Of a stretch of 34,633 nucleotides of DNA, positions 14,476 through 25,453 are shown piece by piece. The stretch's first letter is position 1. Each line of letters starts with the position of its first letter. Both the position numbers and the translations under genes were made by a program. The notes under the pieces were generated by a model. That model did not search any database and was not told the origin of the DNA. It was given only the letters and a program-made list of their open reading frames with translations. The stretch spans positions 1 to 34,633 of the forward strand of contig JAFAZM010000099.1 of assembly GCA_019239785.1 (NCBI GenBank), in the 5' to 3' direction. Origin of the DNA: Sphingomonadaceae bacterium. Lineage in GTDB: Bacteria > Pseudomonadota > Alphaproteobacteria > Sphingomonadales > Sphingomonadaceae.

Positions 14476-15066
14476 ATGAGCACCGCACGCAACGCCCATC
14501 ACCCCGTCGCCCCGATCTTCCTCGAGCGCTGGTCGCCGCGCGCCTTCGACGGCTCGGTGATTCCGGACGCGGACCTGATGACGATCTTCGAGGCCGCGCG
14601 CTGGGCGCCGTCATCGTTCAACTATCAGCCCTGGCGCCTCCTCTACGCGAAGCGCGAGGATGCGGACTGGGAGCGCTTTCTCGACCTGCTGATCCCGTTC
14701 AACCGGAGCTGGGCGCAAAGCGCCTCGGTGCTGATCTACTTCCTTTCCGACACCCAGATGGAGATGACGCCAGGCGCGCTCAATCCGTCGCACAGCCACA
14801 GCTTCGACACCGGCGCCGCCTGGGCCTACCTCGCCCTGCAGGCGACGATGCTCGGCTATCACGCCCACGGCATGGTCGGCGTCGACTTCGACCGCGCCCG
14901 TAGCGAGCTGAAGGTGCCGGATCGCTACCGGTTCGAGGCCGCCGCGGTGATCGGCCGCATCGCCGACAAGTCGACGCTCGACGAGAAGCTCCAGGCGCGC
15001 GAGGTGCCGAGCGACCGCAAGCCGGTCGCCGAGTTCGCGTTCCGCGGGGAATGGCCCTCGGCTTGA
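14476..15066 (+). CDS. Nitroreductase family protein
   Basis: FLERWSPRAFDGSVIPDADLMTIFEAARWAPSSFNYQPWRLLYA...ALQATMLGYHAHGMVGVD. Confidence 0.9.
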   Translation: MSTARNAHHPVAPIFLERWSPRAFDGSVIPDADLMTIFEAARWAPSSFNYQPWRLLYAKREDADWERFLDLLIPFNRSWAQSASVLIYFLSDTQMEMTPGALNPSHSHSFDTGAAWAYLALQATMLGYHAHGMVGVDFDRARSELKVPDRYRFEAAAVIGRIADKSTLDEKLQAREVPSDRKPVAEFAFRGEWPSA

Positions 15067-15077
15067 GCTTTCCCCGC

Positions 15078-16301
15078 TCAATCGAGCTCGAGCGGGGCGA
15101 TGCGCGGCACGAAGAACATCCAGCAAAAGGCGCCGGCGCCGCAGACCGAAGCTGCGACGAGGAAGGCGTAGAGGAAGCTGCCGGTCCGATCGACGATGAT
15201 GCCGGTGACGATCGGGCCGATGATGCCGGCGAAATTGCCGACCGCGTTCTGGACGCCGACATAGCTTCCCGCCGCGCGCGGCCCGGCAAAGATCTGCGCG
15301 ATCGCATAGAGGTTGGTCGAGCATGGCCCGGTGCCGATGCCCGCCAGCAGCAGGAAGGCGATCAGCATCTCGTCGTTCGGCGCGACCGCAATTCCCAAGA
15401 TGGCGAGGCCGAGCAGCGAGATCCCGCCGATGATCAGCAGGCGGCAGGCCGCACCTTCGTCGCGGCCGGCGGTGACGCGGCGATCACACGACCAGCCGAG
15501 CAGGAGCGCCGCCGCCGACTGGGCGGCATAGACCGCCGTTGCGAGCAGGGTCATCTTCCCGAGCGAGAAGCCGCGCTGCTGGACCAGGTAGAGCGGCAGC
15601 CAGGCGAGCAGGAAATAGAAGCCGTAATTGACCGCAAAATGGCCGAAGCTGGTGGACCACAAGGCACGCGTCCTCACCAGCCGCGCGAGCGGGGGGCGCC
15701 CGCCGCCGCCATGATCCGTCACTGCCGGCAGCGCGCGCGCGACGGCCGACCATGGCGCGAGCCACAAGAGGGTCGCAAGGCCGAACAGGACGAACATCGG
15801 CCTCCATCCATAATGTGCCGTGATCAGGCCGCCGGCGAGCGTGCCGAGCGCGGGGCCGAGCGCGATCCCAGCGGCGACCGCCGCATTGGCGATGCCGCGC
15901 CGGGTCGGCGGAACGTGCCGGCAGATGATCTTCGAGCTGCCGGGAAAGGCGATGCTCTCGCCGACGCCGAGCAGAAGGCGCAGGACGACGAGCCCGGCGA
16001 GCGAGCCGACGAAGCCCATGGCCGCGGTGCTGAGCGACCAGAGGGCGAGGCCTCCGGCGAGCAGGCGATAGACCGAGAATCGATCGCAGAGCCAGCCGAC
16101 GGCGAGCTGGATCGGCGCGTAGATCCAGAAGAAGGCGGAGACGGCGAGTCCGAAGCCCGTCGCGCTGAGGCCGAGCTCGGCCTTCATCAGCGGCGCGGCA
16201 ACCGCGACCGTGCCGCGATCCACATAATTGAGGAAGATCGCGGCCGCCACCAGCAGCACGAGGCTCAGCGCCGGAACCGCAGGTCGCGCCAATGTCGCCA
16301 T
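15078..16301 (-). CDS. MFS transporter (ACS/phthalate permease-like)
   Basis: MATLARPAVPALSLVLLVAAAIFLNYVDRGTVAVAAPLMKAELGLSATGFGLAVSAFFWIYAPIQLAVGWLCDRFSVYRLLAGGLALWSLSTAAMGF...; ATG at 16301 chosen over longer ORF starts. Confidence 0.9.
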   Translation of the reverse strand: MATLARPAVPALSLVLLVAAAIFLNYVDRGTVAVAAPLMKAELGLSATGFGLAVSAFFWIYAPIQLAVGWLCDRFSVYRLLAGGLALWSLSTAAMGFVGSLAGLVVLRLLLGVGESIAFPGSSKIICRHVPPTRRGIANAAVAAGIALGPALGTLAGGLITAHYGWRPMFVLFGLATLLWLAPWSAVARALPAVTDHGGGGRPPLARLVRTRALWSTSFGHFAVNYGFYFLLAWLPLYLVQQRGFSLGKMTLLATAVYAAQSAAALLLGWSCDRRVTAGRDEGAACRLLIIGGISLLGLAILGIAVAPNDEMLIAFLLLAGIGTGPCSTNLYAIAQIFAGPRAAGSYVGVQNAVGNFAGIIGPIVTGIIVDRTGSFLYAFLVAASVCGAGAFCWMFFVPRIAPLELD

Positions 16302-16578
16302 GCTTCCCGAGCCCTCCGCTGCGGAATCGTTCCGGTTATACAATGATCGCATTGGCGGGCGAAGGATAGGGTGCCTGCACGCGCACTCGTCATCGGCCTT
16401 TGGGTGCGTCCCTGGGGCGCGAAATGGGGAACGCGCATGAGGTCCGGAGCAGCGCTGTCGCGCTGCCACGTCATCGGCGCCCGGGTGCCGCGCCCTTTGC
16501 CGGTCTGCACCGGCCCGGTTCGCAATGTTTTCAGGACTATGCCTTTATCCGGGCGCGAGCTCCGCGGGGAAGGTTGCG

Positions 16579-17634
16579 ATGGATTGGAAGCGCCGAACAT
16601 GGTCCGCCGTCGCCCTGGCCGGAGCGCTTTCGGTGCTTGGCGTCGTCATCTTCACGCTGCTTCCGGAAAGCCCGCCGGGCCCGCTGCGCGGCGGGCGCGA
16701 GGCACGGCAGGCCTTCCTCGCAGAGTTGCGCAGCCTGCGCGAACGCGCGGTTCGCGACGCCCGCGCGGCAGCGGCCGTGGGGCGGTTCGGCTTTCACGGC
16801 GGGAGCTACGAGGAACGCCTGATCGAAGTCCGCTTCCCCGGGTTCGAGAATTGCCGCATCCCGGGCGCGCTCTCGGTCGGCGACCTCTTCGGCATGGACG
16901 ATCGGAAGGAGGCGCTGCGCTCGGTCTATGGCGAGGCCTATAATCTCGAGATCGTTCGCATCCATCCGACCGCGCTCGCCGAGAATTGCGCGCCGCCGGG
17001 CCGGGGCGAGCGGCCGGCCAGGGTGCTCGGCGTGAACGAAACGCATTTCGCCCAGCTCTCGCGCCAGCCCAACCCGCCGGCCAGCATCGATTATTATGTC
17101 TGCTCCGCACAGCGCCGCACCGGCGACGGCACGATCGACGTCGACCGGACGGTCGGGCCGGACGGCCGCTTCGCCGCGATGAGGGGGCAATGGTCGTCCC
17201 GCGCACCGCTGTCGCTCAGCGAGGACCCGCGCTTGCAGGCCTTCTGGAGTTCGGATTCGGATGCGCCCGGCTGGGCCGACGCAGGCCTCGGGCTGACCTG
17301 GGATATCTATCCGCCATTGGGGCCGCGGGGATCGAAGGTGAGCCTCTCCTTCCGCGACCCGTCGGGCAGGCCGGTGGCGGTGCGGACGCGATTCGCCCAT
17401 TCGAGCGAGCGCTTCGTGGATATCCTGGTCGACTGGGCGGAGCTTAAGCGGGCAGCCACGCCGAACGGCGTCTACGCCGTGCTCCGCGCGCCGGACGGGC
17501 GCGAAGCCAGGACCTGGCTCATTCCCGCCGGCCTGCTCGACTATGTCGAGCAGCGGCTGGGCGAGGCGGTCGCGGCCGCCGCAACCGACGCCGGCGATTT
17601 CCAGCACCGCTGCCGGCATGTGACCGGAGGGTAG
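16579..17634 (+). CDS. Hypothetical membrane-anchored/secreted protein
   Basis: MDWKRRTWSAVALAGALSVLGVVIFTLLPESPPGPLRGGREARQAFLAELRSLRERAVRD...; single N-terminal TM; no recognised domain. Confidence 0.65.
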   Translation: MDWKRRTWSAVALAGALSVLGVVIFTLLPESPPGPLRGGREARQAFLAELRSLRERAVRDARAAAAVGRFGFHGGSYEERLIEVRFPGFENCRIPGALSVGDLFGMDDRKEALRSVYGEAYNLEIVRIHPTALAENCAPPGRGERPARVLGVNETHFAQLSRQPNPPASIDYYVCSAQRRTGDGTIDVDRTVGPDGRFAAMRGQWSSRAPLSLSEDPRLQAFWSSDSDAPGWADAGLGLTWDIYPPLGPRGSKVSLSFRDPSGRPVAVRTRFAHSSERFVDILVDWAELKRAATPNGVYAVLRAPDGREARTWLIPAGLLDYVEQRLGEAVAAAATDAGDFQHRCRHVTGG

Positions 17635-17736
17635 GAGCGGGGGAGGCGTCGCGTTTTCGCCGACGAATCCGCCTGCGCCGCAGCGGCACTTGTGCGGCCA
17701 CCGCTTTGGCGACAACATCGGCCCTGAAAGCCCTCC

Positions 17737-17837
17737 CCCTCGATGGGGAGGGTTGGGTGGGGGTGGCGCTGGAGAACGAGCGCGGGCGCCGAGCCCCCTC
17801 ACACCAACCCTCTCCCCGCCGGGGAGGAGGGGGCTGA
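17737..17837. repeat. Intergenic inverted repeat, family C (ccctccccctcgatggggagggttgggtgggg / ccctctccccgccggggagg)
   Basis: Paired GC-rich hairpins between coding regions; read directly. Confidence 0.6.
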
Positions 17838-17849
17838 GAAGGGCAGGGC

Positions 17850-18566
17850 ATGACCGTAGACGCAGGCACGGCAAGGGGGCGGGTGGTGACCTTGCCGGCG
17901 CGGCCGGAGCCGATCCGGGTCTCGGCGGACGAGACCGCCGTCATCGTCATCGACATGCAGAATGCCTATGCCTCGCCTGGCGGCTATCTCGACCTGGCCG
18001 GCTTCGACATCGGCGGCGCGGCCGCGGTGATCGCGCAATCGGCGAAGGTGCTGGAGACGGCACGCGCCGCCGGCATCACCGTGGTCTATTTCCAGAACGG
18101 CTGGGACAGGGACTATGTCGAGGCGGGCGGGCCGGGCTCGCCCAACTGGCACAAGTCCAACGCGCTGAAGACGATGCGCGCCCGCCCGGAGCTCGACGGC
18201 AAGCTGCTCGCGCGCGGCGGCTGGGATTACGAGCTGGTCGAGGCGCTGAAGCCGGCGCCCACCGACATCGTCCTGCCCAAGCCGCGCTACTCCGGCTTCT
18301 TCAACTCGCAACTCGATTCCGTGCTGCGCTCGCGCGGCATCCGCAACCTCGTCTTCATCGGCATCGCCACCAACGTCTGCGTGGAGAGCACTTTGCGCGA
18401 CGGCTTCATGCTCGAATATTTCGGGATCATGCTGGAGGACGCGACCCACCAGGCCGGCCCCGAATTCCTCCAGCAGGCGACGGTGTTCAACGTCGAGAAA
18501 TTCTTCGGCTGGGTTTCCACCGTCGCCGATTTCTGCGGGACGTTCGGGCAGATCGGGGAGGAATGA
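17850..18566 (+). CDS. rutB: Ureidoacrylate/peroxyureidoacrylate amidohydrolase RutB
   Basis: Isochorismatase fold: [24 protein letters not shown]...[67 protein letters not shown]; followed by rutC, D, A. Confidence 0.95.
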   Translation: MTVDAGTARGRVVTLPARPEPIRVSADETAVIVIDMQNAYASPGGYLDLAGFDIGGAAAVIAQSAKVLETARAAGITVVYFQNGWDRDYVEAGGPGSPNWHKSNALKTMRARPELDGKLLARGGWDYELVEALKPAPTDIVLPKPRYSGFFNSQLDSVLRSRGIRNLVFIGIATNVCVESTLRDGFMLEYFGIMLEDATHQAGPEFLQQATVFNVEKFFGWVSTVADFCGTFGQIGEE

Positions 18567-18589
18567 GCTATCGCGCGCCCAGGAGATTG

Positions 18590-18732
18590 CACCCTCTCCC
18601 GCTTGCGGGAGAGGGCAGGGTGAGGGTCTTCTTCTTGTTTACGGCGTCGACGCAGCAAAGAAGAACAAGACCCTCATCCTCCCGCCGCTGCGCGGCGGGC
18701 CCCTCCTTCTCCAGCAAGCGGGAGAAGGGGAG
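18590..18732. repeat. Composite inverted intergenic repeat, family A, lying between rutB and rutC
   Basis: ccctctcccgcttgcgggagagggcagggtgagggtcttcttcttg ... caagaccctcatcc...gcgcggcgggcccctccttctccagcaagcgggagaagggg. Confidence 0.8.
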
Positions 18733-18761
18733 ATAAGCCGCAGCGACAATCAAGGAGCCAG

Positions 18762-19148
18762 ATGATGCCGTTCGAACCGATCAACCCGCCGCAATTCCCG
18801 ACCCCGATCGCGCCTTATTCGGCGGGCACGAAGGCCGGAAGCACAGTCTACGTCTCCGGCACGCTGGCGCTTGGCGAGGGGGGCAGCGTGCTCCATCCGG
18901 GCAATGCGGCCGCGCAGACCCGGCATGTGCTGGAGACGATCAGGATCACGCTGGAGGCGGCGGGCGCCAGCCTCGCCGACGTCGCCTTCAACCATATCTT
19001 CCTCGCCGACTGGGCCGACTATCCGGCGATGAACGCGGTCTATGCCGAGTTCTTCCCCGGCGCGAAGCCGGCGCGCTACTGCATCCAGTGCGGGCTGGTG
19101 AAGCCCGGCCTGCTCGTCGAGATCGCAAGCGTGGCGCATCTCGGCTGA
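18762..19148 (+). CDS. rutC: 3-aminoacrylate deaminase RutC (RidA family)
   Basis: [112 protein letters not shown]. Confidence 0.95.
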   Translation: MMPFEPINPPQFPTPIAPYSAGTKAGSTVYVSGTLALGEGGSVLHPGNAAAQTRHVLETIRITLEAAGASLADVAFNHIFLADWADYPAMNAVYAEFFPGAKPARYCIQCGLVKPGLLVEIASVAHLG

Positions 19149-19921
19149 TGCCGCACGCGGGGGGCCTCTGGTACGAATGGCACGGACCCGAGGAGGGCGA
19201 GGTCCTGATCCTCTCGCCCGGGCTCGGCGGCTCCGCCGCTTACTGGGCGCCGAACCTCGAAGCTTTGGCCGCGCGCTATCGCGTCCTGCTCTACGACCAT
19301 CGCGGCACCGGCCGCAGCGACCCCGCGCTGCCCGAGACCGTGTCGATCGAATCCATGGCCAGGGACGTCGTCGCGCTGACGAACGCGCTCGGCGTGAAGC
19401 GCGCGCATTTCCTTGGCCATGCGCTGGGCGGACTGATCGGGCTGGAGCTTGCGCTATCCGAGAACCTCATCGACCGTCTGGTGGTCGTGAACGGATGGAA
19501 GGAGCTGCACCCGCTGACCGCGCGCTGCTTCGACGTGCGGCTCGAGCTGCTCCGCAAGAGCGGGCCGGAGGCCTATGTGAAGGCGCAGCCCCTCTTCCTC
19601 TATCCGCCCTCCTGGCTCGCCCGGCATGAGGCGGAGCTCGAGGCCGAGGCGGTGCGCCAGCTCGCCCATTTTCCGCCGGTCGAGACCGTGGAGAAAAGAA
19701 TCGCCGCGGCGCGAGGCTGGCAATTATGGCTCGACCTCACCGGCGCTGTCCTTGTGATCGGGACCGAGGACGACATGCTGGTGCCGGTCCATTGTGGGGA
19801 GGCGCTGGCCGATGCGCTCCCGCTCGCGAGATTCTGGCCGTTGCGATCCGGCGGACATGCCTGCAACGTGACCCAGCCCGATATCTTCAACCGTCTGGTG
19901 ACGCTGTTTCTGGAGAGCTGA
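19148..19921 (+). CDS. rutD: RutD, alpha/beta hydrolase of pyrimidine degradation
   Basis: [62 protein letters not shown]...[14 protein letters not shown]...VVVNGWKEL...[26 protein letters not shown] overlaps the rutC TGA. Confidence 0.93.
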   Translation: MPHAGGLWYEWHGPEEGEVLILSPGLGGSAAYWAPNLEALAARYRVLLYDHRGTGRSDPALPETVSIESMARDVVALTNALGVKRAHFLGHALGGLIGLELALSENLIDRLVVVNGWKELHPLTARCFDVRLELLRKSGPEAYVKAQPLFLYPPSWLARHEAELEAEAVRQLAHFPPVETVEKRIAAARGWQLWLDLTGAVLVIGTEDDMLVPVHCGEALADALPLARFWPLRSGGHACNVTQPDIFNRLVTLFLES

Positions 19922-19923
19922 AC

Positions 19924-20996
<1,073 letters not shown>

Positions 20997-21000
<4 letters not shown>

Positions 21001-21524
21001 GCGGCTTCAGCCGCACCCAGGCCGGTGTAGCCGCGGGGATGGCGGTAGGGCTCGCCGCCACGATCGCCGCCTTCGCCTGGCCGCGTCTGCCTGCGGTGCC
21101 GGGCGCGGCCGAGGCGCGGCTGACGCTCTGGTTCGCGGCATCCATATCCGCCGGTCTCTGGCTGCTGATCGGAATCGCTCTGCTTGCCCGGCACCGTTTC
21201 TTCAGCCCGGCCGACATCCAGGGCGGCGGCCTCAGCGAGGGCACACCCGGCGCGAAGCTGCTCCAGTCGCTGATCCAGAACACGCTCGAGCAGCTGGCGC
21301 TCGCCGTTCCCGTCTGGGGCGGCTGGCTCTGGCTGGCGCCCGAGGAGTGGCGCGGCCTCGTCCTCCTTTGCGCGGCGATGTTCGGGCTTGGGCGGCTGCT
21401 CTTCTTCCTCTGCTACCGCTTCGGCGCGCCGGCCCGGGCGCTCGGCTTCACGCTGACCTTCTATCCGACGGTCGGTCTCTATCTCTTCCTGCTGCCCCGG
21501 ACCTTCGCAATCCTCCTCGGCTGA
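20997..21524 (+). CDS. MAPEG-like small integral membrane protein
   Basis: GTG start overlapping the rutA TGA; ...[69 protein letters not shown]...[33 protein letters not shown]. Confidence 0.75.
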
Positions 21525-21602
21525 GCTTTGGCCTTCGGGCGCCGAAGCTGGTAGGATGCAGAAGCGGCCGCGGGCGCGCGCGGCCGGTCAGGGGAGGCCG
21601 AC

Positions 21603-21788
21603 ATGAAGCCCTTCACCACGCTCGCCATTATGGCCTTCTCCGTGATGGCGCTGATCCATCTCTACCGGCTGGTCCGCCCGTTCGACGTCATTGTCGCGGG
21701 CACGGCGATCCCGCTCTGGGTGAGCGGCATCGGCGCGGTGGTCGCGGCCGGGCTTGCGGTGATGCTGTCGCGCGAGGCGCGGCGTTAG
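21603..21788 (+). CDS. Small two-TM hypothetical protein (61 aa)
   Basis: MKPFTTLAIMAFSVMALIHLYRLVRPFDVIVAGTAIPLWVSGIGAVVAAGLAVMLSREARR with SD-like ggggagg upstream. Confidence 0.75.
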   Translation: MKPFTTLAIMAFSVMALIHLYRLVRPFDVIVAGTAIPLWVSGIGAVVAAGLAVMLSREARR

Positions 21789-21829
21789 GCAGGTTTCGAC
21801 AGGCGGCGGCGATCGGATAGAAGGCCGCC

Positions 21830-22567
21830 ATGGCCAAGCCACGCGCCGATCAATTGCTCGTCGATCGCGGCCTCGCGGAGAGCCGGGCGAAAGCGCAGGC
21901 TTTGATCCTGGCCGGCCTGGTCTTCTCGGGGACGCGCAAGATCGACAAAGCGGGGCAGGCGCTTCCTGCCGACGCGCCGCTCGAGGTGCGCGGCAGGGAT
22001 CATCCCTGGGTCTCGCGCGGCGGCATCAAGCTCGCCTTCGCGCTCGACCATTTCGGCTGGGACGTGGCCGGCGCCGTGGCGCTCGACGTCGGCGCCTCGA
22101 CCGGCGGCTTCACCGACGTGCTGCTCCAGCGCGGCGCGGCGAAGGTGTTCGCGATCGACGTCGGCACCAACCAGCTCGCCTGGTCGCTGCGGCAGGATCC
22201 GCGCGTGGTCGTCCACGAGCAGACCAATGCGCGCTATCTGACCGGCGAGATCGTCACCGAGCCGGTCGACATCCTCACCTGCGACGCGAGCTTCATCTCG
22301 CTCGCCAAGGTGCTGGACGCGGCGCTGGAATTCGTTCGGCCGGGCGGGCGGCTGGCGGCATTGATCAAGCCGCAGTTCGAGGCGGGGCGCGAGGAGGTCG
22401 GCAAAGGCGGCGTGGTCCGCGACCCCTCGGTGCATGCGCGGGTCTGCGAGGAGGTCGCGGCCTGGCTGCGCGGGCGGGGCTGGCGGATCGAGGGAATCGC
22501 GACCAGCCCGATCACCGGGCCGGAGGGGAATGTGGAATTTCTGATCGGAGCGGTGAAGGAGGGCTGA
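21830..22567 (+). CDS. tlyA: TlyA family rRNA (cytidine-2'-O)-methyltransferase / hemolysin A
   Basis: S4 domain RADQLLVDRGLAESRAKAQALILAGLVFSGTRKIDKAGQ + HPWVSRGGIKLAFALDHFGW...ALDVGASTGGFTDVLLQRGAAKVFAIDVGTNQLAWSLRQDPRV. Confidence 0.93.
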   Translation: MAKPRADQLLVDRGLAESRAKAQALILAGLVFSGTRKIDKAGQALPADAPLEVRGRDHPWVSRGGIKLAFALDHFGWDVAGAVALDVGASTGGFTDVLLQRGAAKVFAIDVGTNQLAWSLRQDPRVVVHEQTNARYLTGEIVTEPVDILTCDASFISLAKVLDAALEFVRPGGRLAALIKPQFEAGREEVGKGGVVRDPSVHARVCEEVAAWLRGRGWRIEGIATSPITGPEGNVEFLIGAVKEG

Positions 22568-22595
22568 GCGGAACGGGGGAGAAGGGAGTAACAAC

Positions 22596-22714
22596 AAAAA
22601 GAAGACCCTCACCCTGCCCTCTCCCGCAAGCGGGAGAGGGTAAGCACCGCAAGCTTCAGCGGACTCCTTCTCCCGCTCGCGGGAGAAGGTTGGGATGAGG
22701 GTCTTGTTCTTCTT
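22596..22714. repeat. Composite inverted intergenic repeat, family A
   Basis: aaaaagaagaccctcaccctgccctctcccgcaagcgggagaggg...ccttctcccgctcgcgggagaaggttgggatgagggtcttgttcttctt. Confidence 0.85.
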
Positions 22715-22761
22715 GACCGGCCGCCCCTTGCTTTATCCCGCCCGCCAGAACAGGAAGCCCC

Positions 22762-23316
22762 ATGACCGCAATCGCCTCCAAGTCCCAGTTGCGCATGAGC
22801 TTTCTGCGCTATGCGCTGATCACCGTGCCGGGGGTGCTGCTGCTCGGCACGCTTTCCGGCGCGCTGGCCGGGGCCGGCAGCGCCAACCTCTGGTTCGCCG
22901 CGCTGCGCAAGCCGCCCTGGATGCCGCCCGGCTGGACGTTCGGCGCGGTCTGGACCTGCCTCTACATCCTGATCGGCCTGTCGCTGGCGATGGTGCTGCA
23001 CGCGAAAGGGGCGAAGGGGCGGCAGAAGACGGTGATGCTGTTCGCGCTGGAGCTGGTCCTGGCCTTCGCCTGGCCGTTCCTGTTCTTCGCCTGGCACCAA
23101 GTGAATGTGGCGCTCTCGATCGTGGTGGCGATGCTGGTCGTGGCGGTGGCTTTGGTGCTGATGGCCTGGCGGATCCGTGCGCTGGCGGGGCTGCTCCTCT
23201 ACCCGTTGATCGCTTGGCTGATGTTCGCCGCTTTGCTCAACTTCCAGATCGGCGAGCGCAATCCCGATGCGGCGACGCTTGCGCCGCACAGCATCAGCAC
23301 CGATATTCCGCTCTGA
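22762..23316 (+). CDS. TspO/MBR family protein
   Basis: NLWFAALRKPPWMPPGWTFGAVWTCLYILIGLSLAMV...WPFLFFAWHQVNVALSIVVAMLVVAVALV...LLYPLIAWLMFAALLNFQI. Confidence 0.92.
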   Translation: MTAIASKSQLRMSFLRYALITVPGVLLLGTLSGALAGAGSANLWFAALRKPPWMPPGWTFGAVWTCLYILIGLSLAMVLHAKGAKGRQKTVMLFALELVLAFAWPFLFFAWHQVNVALSIVVAMLVVAVALVLMAWRIRALAGLLLYPLIAWLMFAALLNFQIGERNPDAATLAPHSISTDIPL

Positions 23317-23337
23317 CCAATTTCAGGAGCGCTTGCG

Positions 23338-23619
23338 ATGCAGTCCGAAAACCGTCTGTTCGACGATTTCGTCAAGGTGATGAACGGCGCCGCCGGCACG
23401 CTCGCGGGCATGACCCGCGAGGCGCAGGCCGCGATGCAGGAAAGATTCCGCGAATGGATCGGCGGGCTCGACCTCATCAAGCGCGACGAGTTCGAGGCGG
23501 TGAAGGCGATGGCGGCCGCCGCGCGCGAGGAGAATGAGGCTTTGCGCGCCCGGATCGAGGCGCTCGAGGCCAAGGCCGCAAAGCCAGCCCGCGGCAAGGG
23601 CGCGTCGCCCGCCGCCTGA
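23338..23619 (+). CDS. Accessory factor UbiK family protein (BMFP domain)
   Basis: MQSENRLFDDFVKVMNGAAGTLAGMTREAQAAMQERFREWIGGLDLIKRDEFEAVKAMAAAAREENEALRARIEALEAKA. Confidence 0.9.
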   Translation: MQSENRLFDDFVKVMNGAAGTLAGMTREAQAAMQERFREWIGGLDLIKRDEFEAVKAMAAAAREENEALRARIEALEAKAAKPARGKGASPAA

Positions 23620-23717
23620 CTATCCACAACTTTTGTGTCCCGAAACTTTGCTCTTCCTTGCGCTTTTTGCGCCGCACAGGCAGATTCGCGGAACGGAAGA
23701 GGACCGGGGACCGCTTC

Positions 23718-24227
23718 ATGAACATGGACGAGTACGAGCTCGAGCGCGAGGCCAGTGCGCCCATCGACATGCTGGAGACTTATTTCAGCGCGCTCGGCTG
23801 GGCCTATGAGCGCAATGGCGAGGACGAGATCGTCTCCAGCTTCCAGGGCAGCTGGACGCAATATGAGCTGCGCGCGATCTGGCGCGCGGAGGACCAGGTG
23901 CTGCAATTCCTGGCCTTGCCGGACGTGCGCGTCGCGCCGGAGAAGCGCGCCGCCACCTATGAGACGATCGGCCTGATCAACGAGCAGCTTTGGCTCGGCC
24001 ATTTCGAACTCTGGTCGGCGTCCGGCCTGGTCCTGTTCCGCCACGCGGCTTTGCTGGAAGGCGACGAAAGCGGGACGCTGAGCCTGCAGCAGGCGGAGAC
24101 CTTGGTCGAGGCGGCGATCGAGGAGTGCGAGCGCTTCTATCCCGTCTTCCAGTTCGTGCTCTGGGCCGACAAGAGCCCCCAGGAAGCGATCGCCGCGGCT
24201 CTGATCGAGACCCAGGGCGAGGCTTAA
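23718..24227 (+). CDS. YbjN domain-containing protein
   Basis: MNMDEYELEREASAPIDMLETYFSALGWAYERNGEDEIVSSFQGSWTQYELRAIWRAEDQVLQFLALPDVRVAPEKRAATYETIGLINEQLWLGHFELW; ATG 23718 fits better than the ORF start at 23658. Confidence 0.9.
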   Translation: MNMDEYELEREASAPIDMLETYFSALGWAYERNGEDEIVSSFQGSWTQYELRAIWRAEDQVLQFLALPDVRVAPEKRAATYETIGLINEQLWLGHFELWSASGLVLFRHAALLEGDESGTLSLQQAETLVEAAIEECERFYPVFQFVLWADKSPQEAIAAALIETQGEA

Positions 24228-24236
24228 TCGTCTCCC

Positions 24237-24376
24237 CGTCATTGCGACCCCGGCGAAAGCCGGCGGAAGCAATCCAGGCCGCTCTGGATTGCCGTGCCCC
24301 TGCGGGGCTCGCAATGACGGCAGCGGCATCTCCGCCACCAATTCGGATTGCTTCCCTGCGCCGCATCTCGCAATGA
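24237..24376. repeat. Intergenic inverted repeat, family D (gtcattgcgaccccggcgaaagccgg...gcaatccaggc ... tcgcaatgacgg)
   Basis: cgtcattgcgacc ... ctcgcaatgacgg, plus partial second unit ttgcttccctgcgccgcatctcgcaatgag. Confidence 0.8.
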
Positions 24377-24383
24377 GCCCGGC

Positions 24384-25202
24384 ATGAGCGATCCGCTGCT
24401 TCCCGGTCCACTCTGGCTCGTCGGCTGCGGCAATATGGCCGGCGCGATGCTGGCGCGATGGCGCGAGGAGGGGGTGGACCCGGCCCATATCAGCGTGATC
24501 CGGCCGAGCGGCGCCCCCTGCGGCGAGGGGATCCGCGTCACCAAAGACTATCCCGAGGACGAGGTGCCGGCGATCGTCCTGCTCGGCATGAAGCCCTACC
24601 AGCTCGATCTCGTCGCGCCGCCGCTGGCGCCGATCCTCGACCGGGAGACGATCCTGGTTTCCATCCTCGCCGGGGTCGAGCTCGCCTCGCTTCGGGCCCG
24701 CTTCCCCGCGCCGCGGACGATCATCCGGGCAATGCCGAACCTGCCAGTCAGAATCGGCAAGGGCGTGGTCGTGCTTGCCAGCGACAGCAGCGACGTGGTC
24801 GCCAAGACCCTGGTCACCGGGCTGATGGCGGTGCTCGGCCATGCCGAATGGTTCGAGGACGAGACCGCCTTCCAGCTCGCCGGTCACCTGACCGGCGCCG
24901 GGCCCGCCTTCCTGTTCCGCTTCATCGACGCGCTCGCCGCCGCGGCCGAGCGGCTCGGACTCACCTTCGAGCAGGCGCAGCGGCTGGCGCTGAAGATGGC
25001 CGAAGGCGCGGCCGATCTGGCGGCGACGTCCGACGACGATCCGGAGGCGCTGGCGCGCAAGGTCGCGAGCCCCGGCGGGACCACCGAGGCCGGCCTTGCC
25101 GTGCTCGACGCGGACCGGGCGCTGCGGGACCTGGTCGAGCGCACGCTCGACGCCTCGCGGGCGCGGGGGCTGGAGATGGCGGCGAAGGCGCGGGGCGGGT
25201 AG
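24384..25202 (+). CDS. proC: Pyrroline-5-carboxylate reductase
   Basis: LWLVGCGNMAGAMLARWREEG...AMPNLPVRIGKGVVVLA...LTGAGPAFLFRFIDALAAAAERLGLTFEQAQRLALKMAEGAADLAA...KVASPGGTTEAGLAVLD. Confidence 0.95.
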   Translation: MSDPLLPGPLWLVGCGNMAGAMLARWREEGVDPAHISVIRPSGAPCGEGIRVTKDYPEDEVPAIVLLGMKPYQLDLVAPPLAPILDRETILVSILAGVELASLRARFPAPRTIIRAMPNLPVRIGKGVVVLASDSSDVVAKTLVTGLMAVLGHAEWFEDETAFQLAGHLTGAGPAFLFRFIDALAAAAERLGLTFEQAQRLALKMAEGAADLAATSDDDPEALARKVASPGGTTEAGLAVLDADRALRDLVERTLDASRARGLEMAAKARGG

Positions 25203-25240
25203 CGCGCCCAGCTCCTCTCCGGCAGCGAGCGTAGGAAAAA

Positions 25241-25374
25241 CAAGAAGAAGACCCTCATCCCAGCCTTCTCCCGCAGGCGGGAGAAGGGGCGTGCCGCGGC
25301 GGGCCTCAACCTCTTCCGCTTCCCTTCTTACCCTCTCCCGCTCGCGGGAGAGGGCAGGGTGAGGGTCTTCTTTT
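25241..25374. repeat. Composite inverted intergenic repeat, family A
   Basis: caagaagaagaccctcatcccagccttctcccgcaggcgggagaagg...ccctctcccgctcgcgggagagggcagggtgagggtcttctttt. Confidence 0.85.
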
Positions 25375-25453
25375 GCCCCTTTCCCTATTCACGGAAAGGG
25401 GAAGGCTTGCTGCGGGGCTTGTCCTCGTCCCGCTCCACCCTTAACCGGACTCG

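Noticed and set aside
14476-15066. Nitroreductase considered as RutE of the nearby rut cluster
   Set aside because: The sequence lacks the RutE-like pattern I would expect, and the gene is separated from rutB by an MFS gene and a hypothetical; left as a generic nitroreductase.
15051-16346. 431-aa plus-strand ORF antisense to the MFS transporter
   Set aside because: Low-complexity shadow ORF; the MFS protein on the minus strand is unmistakable.
23199-24887. 562-aa minus-strand ORF spanning UbiK, YbjN and ProC
   Set aside because: Covers three confident + strand genes and two intergenic regions; composition is typical of high-GC shadow frames.
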